Positions 43,059 to 51,918 of a stretch of DNA of 64,000 nt are shown here, one piece after another. The notes under the pieces are model-generated. The model made no database searches. It was not told the DNA's origin and saw only the letters and a list, made by a program, of their open reading frames with translations. The stretch is from Streptomyces filamentosus (GTDB lineage: Bacteria; Actinomycetota; Actinomycetes; Streptomycetales; Streptomycetaceae). The position numbers and the translations under genes were made by a program. The stretch is taken from contig NZ_BNBE01000003.1 in assembly GCF_014654895.1 (NCBI RefSeq), forward strand, positions 276,501 to 340,500, in the 5' to 3' direction. Position 1 is the stretch's first letter; the number at the start of each line of letters is the position of its first letter.

Positions 43059-44855
43059 CTACTTGGCGTAGATCGCCTCGATCTCGTCCGCGAAGTCCTT
43101 CGCCACCACGTTCCGCTTCAGCTTCAGCGAGGGGGTGATGTGGCCCGCCTCCTCGGTGAACTGGGAGGCCAGGACGCGGAACTTGCGGACCGACTCCGCC
43201 TTGGAGACCGCGGCGTTGCCGTCGTCGACCGCCCGCTGCACCTCGGCCAGCAGCTCCGGGTCCTCGCGGAGCGCGGCGGCGGTGGTGCCGGCCGGCTTGC
43301 CGTGCTCGGACGCCCAGCGGCCCAGGAACTCCTCGTCGAGGGTGACGAGCGCGCCCACGAAGGGACGCCCGTCGCCGACCACCATGCACTCCGCCACCAG
43401 GGCGTGGGCGCGGATCCGGTCCTCGATGACCGCCGGGGCGACGTTCTTGCCGCCCGCCGTCACCAGGATCTCCTTCTTCCGGCCGGTGATCGCGAGGTAG
43501 CCGTCCTCGTCGAGGGTGCCGATGTCACCGGTGTGGAACCAGCCGTCGGCCAGCGCCTCGGCCGTCGCCGACTCGTTGTTCCAGTACCCCGTGAAGACGT
43601 GCTCGCCGTGCAGCAGCACCTCGCCGTCGTCCGCGATCCGCACCACCGAGCCCGGCAGCGGCTGGCCCACCGTGCCGATCTTCGGGCGGTCCCACGGGTT
43701 GAAGGCGGTCGCCGCGCAGGACTCCGTCAGGCCGTAGCCCTCCAGGACGGTGAAGCCGATGCCGCGGAAGAAGTGGCCGAGCCGCTCGCCCAGCGGCGCG
43801 CCGCCGGAGATCGCGTACTCGCCCCGGCCGCCGAGGACCGCCCGCAGCTTCGAGAAGACCAGCTTGTCGAAGATCCTGTGCTTGAGCTTGAGGCCCAGCG
43901 ACGGGCCCTGCGGGGTGGCGAGCGCCCGGCTGTAGGCGATGGCCGTGTGCGCGGCCTTGTCGAAGATCTTGCCCTTGCCGTCGGCCTGCGCCTTGGCCCG
44001 CGCCGAGTTGTAGACCTTCTCGAAGACCCGCGGCACGCCGAGGATCAGCGTCGGCCGGAAGGAGGCCAGCTCGTCCGTGAGGGTCTTGATGTCCGGGAGG
44101 CAGCCCAGGCGGATCGGGGCCATCACCGAGGCCACCTCGATCAGCCGGCCGAAGACGTGCGCCGCCGGCAGGAAGAGCAGGACGGAGGACTCGCCCGTGC
44201 GGAAGAGGGGCTTCAGCCGCTCCACCACGTTGCCGCACTCGGCGAAGAACGCCCGGTGGGTCAGCACGCAGCCCTTGGGGCGGCCGGTCGTGCCCGAGGT
44301 GTAGACGATGGTCGCCGGGTCGTCCGCGGTCGCCGCCGACATCCGGGCGTCCAGCGTCTCGTCCGTGACCTCCGCGCCGGAGGCCGTCAGGGCGGCGATC
44401 GCGTCGTCCTCGATCTGCCACAGGCCCTTCAGCTCCGGCAGCCCGTCCCGCACGGACTCCACCGACGCCCGGTGCGCGGCGGACTCCACGACCGCCAGCG
44501 AGGCGCCCGAGTCGCCGAGGATCCACCGGATCTGCTCGGGCGAGCTGGTCTCGTACACCGGCACGGTCACCGCGCCCGCGCTCCAGATGGCGAAGTCGAG
44601 CAGCACCCACTCGTAGCGGGTGCGGGAGAGCAGCGCGACGCGGTCGCCGACGCCGACGCCGGCCGCGATCAGGCCCTTGGCGACGCCGCGGACCTCGGCG
44701 AGGAACTCCTTGGCGGTGACGTCGGTCCACACGCCGTCGGCCTTGCGGCCCATCACGGCGACGTCTGGGTGCTGGGAGGCGTTGCGGCGGATGAGATCCG
44801 TCAGGTTGCCGTCCGAAGGGACCTCGTACAGGGCCGGAAGGCTGAACTCGCGCAA
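43059..44855 (-). CDS. fadD15: long-chain fatty-acid-CoA ligase (FadD15-like)
   Basis: Cytosolic ANL-family enzyme of 598 residues that activates fatty acids with ATP and CoA. Motifs in order: TIVYTSGTTGRPKGCVLTH (P-loop), GYGLTES, DGWFHTGDIG, and GRKKEILVTAGGKNVAP with the hinge and catalytic lysine region. The start codon is TTG, supported by GAGGAGC 8 bases upstream. Placement by the PimB-like gene suggests supply of acyl-CoA to glycolipid or phospholipid acylation. Chain-length preference cannot be read. Confidence 0.92.
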   Translation of the reverse strand: MREFSLPALYEVPSDGNLTDLIRRNASQHPDVAVMGRKADGVWTDVTAKEFLAEVRGVAKGLIAAGVGVGDRVALLSRTRYEWVLLDFAIWSAGAVTVPVYETSSPEQIRWILGDSGASLAVVESAAHRASVESVRDGLPELKGLWQIEDDAIAALTASGAEVTDETLDARMSAATADDPATIVYTSGTTGRPKGCVLTHRAFFAECGNVVERLKPLFRTGESSVLLFLPAAHVFGRLIEVASVMAPIRLGCLPDIKTLTDELASFRPTLILGVPRVFEKVYNSARAKAQADGKGKIFDKAAHTAIAYSRALATPQGPSLGLKLKHRIFDKLVFSKLRAVLGGRGEYAISGGAPLGERLGHFFRGIGFTVLEGYGLTESCAATAFNPWDRPKIGTVGQPLPGSVVRIADDGEVLLHGEHVFTGYWNNESATAEALADGWFHTGDIGTLDEDGYLAITGRKKEILVTAGGKNVAPAVIEDRIRAHALVAECMVVGDGRPFVGALVTLDEEFLGRWASEHGKPAGTTAAALREDPELLAEVQRAVDDGNAAVSKAESVRKFRVLASQFTEEAGHITPSLKLKRNVVAKDFADEIEAIYAK

Positions 44856-45099
44856 GACTGCTGCTCCTCATCGGGCTCCGGTGCCACGGCTCTGTGGGTG
44901 CACCGGTGCGGTCCATGATCGGGCAGGTGCTCGGTGGGGGCGAGCACGACTGTGGACTGCCCGGACGTTACCCACCAGTACGCGGTTCCCGATAGGGGGT
45001 CCCGGCCAGATGTTCTCTGCGTCACATCGTCGTGACGACCCTCTCCGCACAGTAATCCACAGCTTTCCCGACTCCCAAGTAACCGCAGGTCCGACGCCC

Positions 45100-45105
45100 T
45101 AGGGT
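45100..45105 (+). promoter_or_regulatory. TAGGGT -10 box, leaderless type
   Basis: Located 6 bases before the ATG of the metallophosphoesterase gene, with no ribosome binding site in between. Confidence 0.55.
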
Positions 45106-45111
45106 GGGCGC

Positions 45112-45879
45112 ATGCGAGTCCACGTGGTCAGCGATGTGCACGGCAACACCGACGCCCTCGCGCGGGCGGGCGACGGCGCCGACGCCCTCATATGCCTGGG
45201 CGACCTGGTCCTCTTCCTCGACTACGCCGACCACAGCCGGGGCATCTTCCCCGAGCTCTTCGGCACGGCCAACGCCGACCGCCTCGTCGAGCTGCGCACC
45301 GCCCGCCGCTTCGACGAGGCCCGCGACCTGGGCCGCAGCCTCTGGGCCGGACTCGACGTCGACCGCGACACCGCCATCGAGGCCGCCGTCCGCCGCCAGT
45401 ACGCCGAGATGTTCGCCGCCCTCCCCACCCCCACCTACGCCACCTACGGCAACGTCGACATCCCCGCCCTCTGGTCCGAGTACGCCGCCCCCGGCACCAC
45501 CGTCCTCGACGGCGCCCGGATCGAGCTCGGCGGCCTGACCTTCGGCTTCGTCGGCGGCGGCCTGCGCACCCCCATGCGCACCCCGTACGAGATCTCGGAC
45601 GAGGAGTACGCCGCCAAGGTCGAGGCCCTCGGCGAGGTCGACGTCCTCTGCTCCCACATCCCGCCCGACGTCGCCGACCTGACCTACGACACCGTCGCCC
45701 GCCGCTTCGAGCGCGGCAGCCGCGCCCTCCTCGACGCCATCCGCCGCACCCGCCCCCGGTACTCCCTCTTCGGCCACGTCCACCAGCCGCTGGTCCGCCG
45801 GATGCGGATCGGTTCCACCGAGTGCGTGAACGTCGGACACTTCGCGGCCACCGGGCGCCCCTTCGCCCTGGAGTGGTGA
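45112..45879 (+). CDS. calcineurin-like metallophosphoesterase
   Basis: Cytosolic protein of 255 residues with the ordered metal-binding motifs of the family: VVSDVHGNTD, CLGDLVLFLD, YGNVDIP, LCSHIPPDVAD and FGHVHQPLV. It should hydrolyse a phosphoester with a two-metal centre; the substrate is unknown (nucleotide, phosphoprotein and lipid phosphates are all possible). It is divergent from fadD15 across 256 bp and is the first gene of a long plus-strand run ending with the EEP gene. Confidence 0.9.
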   Translation: MRVHVVSDVHGNTDALARAGDGADALICLGDLVLFLDYADHSRGIFPELFGTANADRLVELRTARRFDEARDLGRSLWAGLDVDRDTAIEAAVRRQYAEMFAALPTPTYATYGNVDIPALWSEYAAPGTTVLDGARIELGGLTFGFVGGGLRTPMRTPYEISDEEYAAKVEALGEVDVLCSHIPPDVADLTYDTVARRFERGSRALLDAIRRTRPRYSLFGHVHQPLVRRMRIGSTECVNVGHFAATGRPFALEW

Positions 45880-45970
45880 CGGGGGCGACACGGGGGCGCG
45901 ATAGCCTTCCACCGGCACGTGTGTGCCCTGACGTACGTCCGCCGGACCGCACAGTGGAGGAGCCACCGCG

Positions 45971-46411
45971 ATGGCCGAACACACCAGCTCGAGCATCACC
46001 ATCGAGGCGGCGCCGGCCGACGTCATGGGTGTGATCGCCGACTTCGCCCGCTACCCCGACTGGACCGGCGAGGTCACCCGGGCCGAGGTCCTGACGACCG
46101 ACGACGCCGGCCGCGCCGAGAAGGTCCGGCTGGTCCTCGACGCCGGCGCCATCAAGGACGACCACACCCTCGCCTACACCTGGACCGGGGCGAACGAGGT
46201 CAGCTGGACCCTGGTGAAGTCCCAGATGCTGCGCTCCCTCGACGGCTCCTACCGGCTCGCCCCGCTCGCCGGCGACCGCACCGAGGTCACCTACCAGCTC
46301 ACCGTCGACGTCAAGATCCCCATGCTCGGCATGATCAAGCGCAAGGCAGAGAAGGTCATCATCGACCGCGCGCTCGCGGGCCTGAAGAAGCGCGTGGAGT
46401 CCCGGGTCTGA
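45971..46411 (+). CDS. SRPBCC (START/polyketide-cyclase-like) family protein
   Basis: Protein of 146 residues with the helix-grip fold signature: start SITIEAAPADVMGVIADFAR, then YPDWTGEVTRAEVL and a long C-terminal helix (KRKAEKVIIDRALAGLKKRV). These proteins hold hydrophobic ligands in a deep cavity. ATG with GGAGGAG upstream. The M. tuberculosis equivalent in this order is Rv2185c (from memory). Next to an ArsA-like ATPase and envelope lipid genes, a lipid-carrying role is tempting but unproven. Confidence 0.88.
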   Translation: MAEHTSSSITIEAAPADVMGVIADFARYPDWTGEVTRAEVLTTDDAGRAEKVRLVLDAGAIKDDHTLAYTWTGANEVSWTLVKSQMLRSLDGSYRLAPLAGDRTEVTYQLTVDVKIPMLGMIKRKAEKVIIDRALAGLKKRVESRV

Positions 46412-46429
46412 GCCCCCGCGGGGCCGCGA

Positions 46430-46435
46430 TAGCGT
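46430..46435 (+). promoter_or_regulatory. TAGCGT -10 box, leaderless type
   Basis: Seven bases before the ATG of the ArsA-like gene; no ribosome binding site is visible in the 31-bp gap after the SRPBCC gene. Confidence 0.45.
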
Positions 46436-46442
46436 CACCCGC

Positions 46443-47654
46443 ATGCGGATCATCCTTGTCACCGGAGCCGGCGGCGCCGGGCGCACCACCGTCGCCGCCG
46501 CGACCGCCCTCGCCGAGGCCCGCGCGGGCCGCCGCGTCCTGCTCGTCTCACCGGACGGGGACCCGACCGGGGAGGCGTACGGGGAGCCGGACGGGGACGC
46601 GTACGGGACCACGGGCGCGGCCACGGGCGGTGCGGGGGGCGCGGGGGAGACCGCCGGGCGCCTCACCGTGCTGCGGCCCGACCCCGCCGGGGACTTCCGG
46701 CGGGAGTTCCTCGCCCTCCAGGCCCGCTCCGGCACCGTTCTCGACCTGCTCGGCGCCGCCCCCTTCGAGGACGCCGAACTCACCGAACTGCCCGGCAGCC
46801 GCCAGTTCGCCCTGCTGCGGGCCCTGCGGACGGCCGCCGCGGGCGACCACGACCTCGCCGTCGTCGACCTGCCGCCGCTCCACGAGGCCCTGACCGTCCT
46901 CGCCCTGCCCGAGCAGCTCCGCCGCTACCTGCGCCGGCTGCTGCCGCCCGAACGGCAGGCCGCCCGCGCCCTGCGCCCGATGCTCGCCCAGCTCGCCGGC
47001 GTCCCCATGCCGGCCCAGTGGCTGTACGAGACCACCTCCCGCTGGGAGACCGAGCTCGCCGCCGTCCAGGCCGTCGTCGAAGCCCCCGGCACCACCGTCC
47101 GGCTCGTCCTCGAACCCGGCCCGGCCGCCGCCGGCACCCTCCGCGAGGCCCGCCTCGGCCTCGCCCTCCAGGGCCTCGCCCTCGACGCCGTGATCGCCAA
47201 CCGGCTGCTGCCCGCCGCCTCCGACGACCCCTGGCTCACCGCCCTCACCGCCCAGCAGCACCGGCACCTGGAAGCCCTCCGCGGCGGCGCCGGGGACCTC
47301 CTGCACGAGCTGCCGCACCTCGGCCGAGACCCGCGCGGCCCCCAGGACCTCGCCCTCCTCGCCGCCGTGCGCCCCGGACTCCCGCCCGTCCCCGCGCCCG
47401 CACCGGCCGTCGAGGACCGGCGCGCCCAGGACGGCGTCCTCGTCTGGCACCTGCCGCTGCCCGGCGCCGCCAAGAGCGAGCTCTCCCTCGTCCGCCGGGG
47501 CGACGAACTGCTCCTCGGCGCCGGACCCTTCCGCCGCACCCTGCCCCTGCCCGCCGCCCTGCGCCGCTGCACCGTCACCGGCGCCGGCCTCGTCGACGGC
47601 GACCTCGGCATCCGCTTCGCCCCCGACCCCGGGCTGTGGCCCACGCCCTCCTGA
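46443..47654 (+). CDS. ArsA/GET3-like P-loop ATPase
   Basis: Protein of 403 residues. The N-terminus IILVTGAGGAGRTTVAA is a Walker A loop of the deviant ArsA/MinD type, but with arginine where the signature lysine would be just before the Thr-Thr pair, so nucleotide use needs testing. A low-complexity Gly/Asp insertion (about 38-70) follows. Further blocks include DLAVVDLPPLHEAL (Walker B-like) and a C-terminal region about 325-400 like the ArsA HSP20-like domain. It corresponds to Rv2184c in the mycobacterial order, from memory. GET3 relatives deliver tail-anchored proteins; the role here is unknown. Confidence 0.82.
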   Translation: MRIILVTGAGGAGRTTVAAATALAEARAGRRVLLVSPDGDPTGEAYGEPDGDAYGTTGAATGGAGGAGETAGRLTVLRPDPAGDFRREFLALQARSGTVLDLLGAAPFEDAELTELPGSRQFALLRALRTAAAGDHDLAVVDLPPLHEALTVLALPEQLRRYLRRLLPPERQAARALRPMLAQLAGVPMPAQWLYETTSRWETELAAVQAVVEAPGTTVRLVLEPGPAAAGTLREARLGLALQGLALDAVIANRLLPAASDDPWLTALTAQQHRHLEALRGGAGDLLHELPHLGRDPRGPQDLALLAAVRPGLPPVPAPAPAVEDRRAQDGVLVWHLPLPGAAKSELSLVRRGDELLLGAGPFRRTLPLPAALRRCTVTGAGLVDGDLGIRFAPDPGLWPTPS

Positions 47655-47718
47655 CGGCCCCCTCCGGCGTGTACCGTCGAAGGGAGGAGTCGAGGAGAGC
47701 CCGACGGAGGAGTACGCC

Positions 47719-48228
47719 ATGAGCAGCGATCCGGACGCCTGGGCCGCGGCCTGCGCCGAGGACCTGGAGGCGGAGAAGACCCGCCGCCGCGCCGAGCACG
47801 GACAGGAACCCGGCACGCCCGCCGAGGAGTTCCGCAAGCTCTTCGAGGCCGTCGCCGAGAAGCTCTCCGGCGGACTCGGCGCCGCCGCCCCGCTCCTCGG
47901 CGACCGGCTCTTCGGAGGCCAGGGCGCCGCCGAGGCCGCCGACCGGGCCGCCGAGACCGTCAGGGGACTCGTCCACCAGGCGAAGGCCGCCGTCGAACCG
48001 GTCATCGAGCGCAACCCGCAGGTCTTCGACCACCTCGCCGCGGCCGGCGGCGAACTCCTCGCCGCCTACCGCTCGGCCGTCGAGGGCCACGAGACCCGCT
48101 GGACCCGCGGCCCCGCCGCCGGGGACGGCCCCCGGACCTCCGCCGACACCCCCCGCGAGCCCGGCTCCGAGACCGGCCGGGGCGGCGACGAGGGTCCCGC
48201 CACCGGCCGTCCCATCGACCTCGACTGA
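47719..48228 (+). CDS. DUF5304-type protein upstream of glkA
   Basis: Acidic protein of 169 residues. The N-terminal part (about 1-60) is charged and helical (AEDLEAEKTRRRAEHGQEP); the middle has amphipathic helices; the tail from about 125 is disordered and Pro/Gly-rich. ATG with GGAGGAG. It is the gene commonly found before glucokinase in Streptomyces (SCO2127 in S. coelicolor, from memory), where it has been implicated in carbon catabolite regulation. A mechanism is not evident from sequence. Confidence 0.82.
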   Translation: MSSDPDAWAAACAEDLEAEKTRRRAEHGQEPGTPAEEFRKLFEAVAEKLSGGLGAAAPLLGDRLFGGQGAAEAADRAAETVRGLVHQAKAAVEPVIERNPQVFDHLAAAGGELLAAYRSAVEGHETRWTRGPAAGDGPRTSADTPREPGSETGRGGDEGPATGRPIDLD

Positions 48229-48294
48229 CCGGCGGGCCGCCTCCCCTCGGGTACGGTGGGCCCTAGCGGGGCTCGACCGAAAACTGAGGGACAC

Positions 48295-49236
48295 ATGGGA
48301 CTCACCATCGGCGTCGACATCGGCGGCACGAAGATCGCGGCCGGCGTGGTCGACGAGGAGGGCACGATCCTCGACACCCACACGGTGCCCACCCCGCCGA
48401 CCCCCGAAGGCATCGTCGACGCCATCTGCGCCGCCGTCTCCGAGGCGGGCAAGGGGCAGCAGATCGAGGCCGTCGGCATCGGAGCCGCCGGATACGTCGA
48501 CGACAAGCGCGCCACCGTCCTCTTCGCGCCGAACATCGACTGGCGGCACGAGCCGCTGAAGGACAAGGTCGAGCAGCGCGTCGGCCTGCCCGTCGTCGTC
48601 GAGAACGACGCCAACGCGGCCGCCTGGGGCGAGTACCGCTTCGGCGCGGGCCAGGGCCACGAGGACGTCATCTGCATCACCCTCGGCACCGGCCTCGGCG
48701 GCGGCATCATCATCGGCAACAAGCTGCGCCGCGGACGCTTCGGCGTGGCCGCCGAGTTCGGCCACATCCGGGTCGTCCCGGACGGCCTGCTCTGCGGCTG
48801 CGGCAGCCAGGGCTGCTGGGAGCAGTACGCCTCCGGCCGCGCCCTCGTCCGCTACGCCCGGCAGCGCGCCAACGCCACCCCCGAGCGGGCGGAGGTCCTG
48901 CTCGGCCTCGGCGACGGCACCCCCGAGGGCATCCAGGGCAAGCACGTCAGCGAGGCCGCCCGCGCGGGCGACCCCGTGGCCGTCGACTCCTTCCGCGAGC
49001 TGGCCCGCTGGGCCGGCGCCGGTCTCGCCGACCTGGCGTCGCTCTTCGACCCCTCCGCGTTCATCGTCGGCGGCGGCGTCTCGGACGAGGGCGACCTCGT
49101 CCTCGACCCGATCCGGAAGTCCTTCCGGCGCTGGCTGATCGGCGGCCAGTGGCGTCCGCACGCCCAGGTGCTCGCCGCCCAGCTCGGCAACAAGGCCGGC
49201 CTCGTCGGCGCCGCGGACCTGGCCCGCCAGGGCTGA
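48295..49236 (+). CDS. glkA: ROK-family glucokinase
   Basis: Cytosolic kinase of 313 residues. ATP-binding DIGGTKIAAGVVD at the N-terminus, sugar-site ENDANAAAWGE, GTGLGGGIIIG, then EFGHIRVVPDG and the ROK zinc motif CGCGSQGCWEQYASG. It phosphorylates glucose to glucose-6-phosphate and in Streptomyces is central to glucose repression. The ATG follows GAGGGACAC. It lies 66 bp after the DUF5304 gene on the same strand. Confidence 0.95.
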   Translation: MGLTIGVDIGGTKIAAGVVDEEGTILDTHTVPTPPTPEGIVDAICAAVSEAGKGQQIEAVGIGAAGYVDDKRATVLFAPNIDWRHEPLKDKVEQRVGLPVVVENDANAAAWGEYRFGAGQGHEDVICITLGTGLGGGIIIGNKLRRGRFGVAAEFGHIRVVPDGLLCGCGSQGCWEQYASGRALVRYARQRANATPERAEVLLGLGDGTPEGIQGKHVSEAARAGDPVAVDSFRELARWAGAGLADLASLFDPSAFIVGGGVSDEGDLVLDPIRKSFRRWLIGGQWRPHAQVLAAQLGNKAGLVGAADLARQG

Positions 49237-49297
49237 TCCCGCCGCCGTTCCGGGTCGATGCCCGCCGCGCCCCCTCGGGCGGGGCGGGCATCCGTCC

Positions 49298-49303
49298 TAT
49301 GGT
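49298..49303 (+). promoter_or_regulatory. TATGGT -10 box, leaderless type
   Basis: Six bases before the ATG of the EEP-family gene, with no ribosome binding site. Confidence 0.5.
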
Positions 49304-49309
49304 GGGCCC

Positions 49310-50065
49310 ATGGCACCCGACGCGACCGGCGCGCTGCCCGCCTCCCGTACCGAGCCCGACGGCACCGCCGTGGTCCGCATCCTCAGCTACAACATCCGCT
49401 CGATGCGCGACGACGAGGACGCCCTCGCCCGGGTGATCCGGGCCTGTGCCCCCGACGTCGTCCTCGTCCAGGAGGCCCCGCGCTTCTTCCGCTGGCGCAA
49501 GCACGCGGCCCGGCTGGCCGCCAAGAGCGAGCTGGTCGTGCTCTCCGGCGGCGCCACCGCCGCCGGACCGCTGCTGCTCTGCTCGCTGCGCGCCACCGTC
49601 GAGCGGACCGAGGACGTGCTCCTCCCGCTCACCCCGGGCCTGCACCGGCGGGGCCTCGCCACCGCCGTCGTCCGCTTCGGAGCCGCCCGGCTGGGCCTGA
49701 TCAGCTGCCACCTGAGCCTGCGCGAGGACGAGCGGTACGCCCAGGCCGGCCAGGTCCTCGACCGGGTCGCCGCGCTGGACGCCCCGTACGCGATCGTCGC
49801 CGGGGACCTCAACGAACGCCCCGGCGGCCCCGCCTTCACCCGGCTCACCGCCACCCTCCGCGACGGCTGGGAGGCCCGCCCCCTGGGCACCGGCCCCACC
49901 TTCCCGGCCGCCGCCCCGCGCAGCCGCGTCGACGCCGTCCTGGCGACGGACGGCGTCGAGTTCCTGGGCTGCGGCGTCCCCGCCGCCCCGGCCCCCGCCG
50001 ACCTGACCGCCGCCACCGACCACCTGCCGGTACTGGCGGCGGTCAGACTCCGGGCGCCGGCCTGA
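49310..50065 (+). CDS. endonuclease/exonuclease/phosphatase (EEP) family protein
   Basis: Protein of 251 residues, no signal peptide. EEP active-site blocks: LSYNIRSMRDD, VLVQEAPRF (metal-binding Glu), SCHLSLREDE, VAGDLNERPGG and the C-terminal ATDHLPVLAAV. The family hydrolyses phosphodiesters in nucleic acids, inositol phosphates or sphingomyelin; the substrate is not deducible. The last 45 bases of the gene, including the stop, are part of a duplicated segment that recurs 147 bp downstream. Confidence 0.88.
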   Translation: MAPDATGALPASRTEPDGTAVVRILSYNIRSMRDDEDALARVIRACAPDVVLVQEAPRFFRWRKHAARLAAKSELVVLSGGATAAGPLLLCSLRATVERTEDVLLPLTPGLHRRGLATAVVRFGAARLGLISCHLSLREDERYAQAGQVLDRVAALDAPYAIVAGDLNERPGGPAFTRLTATLRDGWEARPLGTGPTFPAAAPRSRVDAVLATDGVEFLGCGVPAAPAPADLTAATDHLPVLAAVRLRAPA

Positions 50066-50229
50066 CGACCGGCCCGGCGGCCGGGGGCGGAGTCCGCCGC
50101 GGCCGGCCGAGGCCCGGGAGGCGCACCGGCGCCGAGTGGTGCGAGAGCGGCGTCGGGAGGCACGGCCCACCTGCCGGTGCCGGCGGCGGTCGGACTCCGG
50201 GCGCCGGTCTGACGACCGGCCCCGCCGCC
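50021..50229. repeat. spaced direct duplication of the EEP gene's 3' end
   Basis: About 60 bases at 50021-50081 recur at 50168-50229 with a few differences. The period of 147 bases equals 49 codons. The second copy keeps the reading frame and the TGA but lies outside any gene. The 86 bases in between are GC-rich with no coding support. Confidence 0.8.
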
Positions 50230-50275
50230 GCGCCGGTGCCGACCGGGCGGCGGGTGACCGCCTGCCGGCGGGGCC

Positions 50276-50968
50276 TCACACCACCGCGCCGCGGCCCGGG
50301 TCGTCGTAGCCGTCGTCGTCCTCGTCGTCGCCCTTCATCCGGGCCACCAGCGTCGCGAAACCGCCCAGGAAGCCGCCCACGCACAGGGTGGTCAGCCACC
50401 AGGTCATGTCCCACCGCAGGAGCACCGCGAGCAGCATCAGGACCGGACCGCCGACCACGGCCAGCCAGGCGAACTTCGTCGTGGTGTCCGCCTCCGGCAG
50501 CGGCGGCGGCTCCGGCGGCACGAAGTGCCCCTCGTCCGTCCCGCCGCCCGCGGCCTCCGGCTCGGCCAGGCTGTAGTCGCGCGGGCCGCCGCTCGGCCGC
50601 ACCCCGGGCGCGAAGACGACGGAGCTGCCGAGGGCCGGCCGTTCGTCCCTCTCGTCCCCCTCGTCGCCCGAGTCGGGACCCGGCTCCGGCTCCGGCGCGA
50701 GCGGCGACGGCGGCTCCCGCCGCACCGCGTCCGGCTTCGGCTTGTCCGGCTTCGGCACGTCACCGCCCGAGGCGGCCCGCGCCTCCCGGGCCTCCCTGGC
50801 CTCCAGCTCCTCCGGGTCCGGCAGCCTCAGGTTCTCGATCGGCCGGAAGGGCCGGGTGCCCGGGGGATCCGCGGGCTCCTCGCCGTACCCCGCGACGATC
50901 GCGGCCCACGCCGCCTCCTCGTCGATGGGCTGCGGCTCCCGCTCGCCGCCGTCCTGCTGGTCAGCCAC
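50276..50968 (-). CDS. hypothetical membrane protein with acidic Pro-rich cytoplasmic domain
   Basis: Protein of 230 residues. Residues 1 to about 165 are hydrophilic, acidic and Pro-rich, with a conserved-looking start (DEEAAWAAIVAGYGEEP) and FRPIENLRLPDPEEL. Two helices at about 168-187 and 191-213 follow, then an acidic tail (MKGDDEDDDGYDD). No known function. Its GTG overlaps the upstream hydrolase gene by 8 bases, so the two are an operon with coupled translation. Confidence 0.8.
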   Translation of the reverse strand: MADQQDGGEREPQPIDEEAAWAAIVAGYGEEPADPPGTRPFRPIENLRLPDPEELEAREAREARAASGGDVPKPDKPKPDAVRREPPSPLAPEPEPGPDSGDEGDERDERPALGSSVVFAPGVRPSGGPRDYSLAEPEAAGGGTDEGHFVPPEPPPLPEADTTTKFAWLAVVGGPVLMLLAVLLRWDMTWWLTTLCVGGFLGGFATLVARMKGDDEDDDGYDDPGRGAVV

Positions 50969-51743
50969 CGCTCCTGCTCCCCTTCCCGCCCACGAGCCCC
51001 GGGGCGAGACGCTCGACGAACGCCAGACTCTCCGCGAAGATCCTCTCCGCGTCATGGTCCAACGTCGCGACGTGATAGCTCTGTTCCAGCAGGACCTCCC
51101 GCACGTCGGTGGAGGAGACCCGTCCGAGGATCCGCGCCGAGTCGGCCGGCGGCACCACGTGGTCCTGCGGGCTGTGCAGCAGCAGGAGGGGCTGGGTGAC
51201 CTGCGGCAGCTCGCCGTCCACCAGCCGGAAGAACTGCCGCAGGGAGTGCGCCGCGTGCAGCGGCACCCGGGTGTAGCCGACCTCGGTCGCCCCCTCCTTC
51301 GCGATGTCGTCGGCGACGCCCTTCGTCGTCGGGACGAGGTGCCGCACCACCGGCAGGGCGTGCGCGGCGAGGCCGTGCACCTTGTTCCCCGGGTTGACGA
51401 GCACGATGCCCCGGACCGCGTCGCCGTGCTTCGCGGCGAGCCGCAGGGTCAGCGCCCCGCCCATGGAGAGACCGAAGACGAAGACGGTCGTGCAGCGGGC
51501 GGTGAGCTCGCGCAGCGCCCGCTCCACCTCCGCGTACCAGTCGCGCCAGGTGGTGAGCTGCATGTCCTGCCAGCGGGTGCCGTGCCCGGGCAGCAGCGGC
51601 ACCGACACCGTCAGGTCGCGCTCCGCGAGGTACTCGGCCCACGGGCGCATCGACTGCGGGGAACCGGTGAATCCGTGACAGAGGAGGACGCCGACCTCTC
51701 CGCCCTCATGGCGGAACGGCTCGGCTCCGGGAAGGACCGGCAC
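50961..51743 (-). CDS. alpha/beta hydrolase (carboxylesterase/monoacylglycerol lipase-like)
   Basis: Cytosolic protein of 260 residues. Oxyanion-hole region LLCHGFTGSP, nucleophile serine in VFGLSMGGAL, aspartate in LLHSPQDHVVPP and histidine in EQSYHVATLDHD form the expected triad. LLPGHGTRW is typical of Est30-type carboxylesterases. I start at GTG 51743 (MPVLPGAEPF), which has CAGGAG upstream; a longer frame adds a proline/arginine-rich stretch that looks non-coding. It is divergent from the PlsC acyltransferase gene, so a lipid substrate is plausible. Confidence 0.88.
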   Translation of the reverse strand: MPVLPGAEPFRHEGGEVGVLLCHGFTGSPQSMRPWAEYLAERDLTVSVPLLPGHGTRWQDMQLTTWRDWYAEVERALRELTARCTTVFVFGLSMGGALTLRLAAKHGDAVRGIVLVNPGNKVHGLAAHALPVVRHLVPTTKGVADDIAKEGATEVGYTRVPLHAAHSLRQFFRLVDGELPQVTQPLLLLHSPQDHVVPPADSARILGRVSSTDVREVLLEQSYHVATLDHDAERIFAESLAFVERLAPGLVGGKGSRSGG

Positions 51744-51918
51744 CAGAGTCTCCTGTTCGGTCGCGGCTCCGGGGCTTCGGGGGCGCCGGAGCCGTACGGC
51801 GACGGGGGGAAGGACCTTCACGGTACGCGACCGGACCGACACCGACCAGGGCCGCAGCGGGGGCGGCACGCCGCCACGGGATAAAGTCGTGACGACGGCA
51901 CACGGAAGGCATGGCGAG

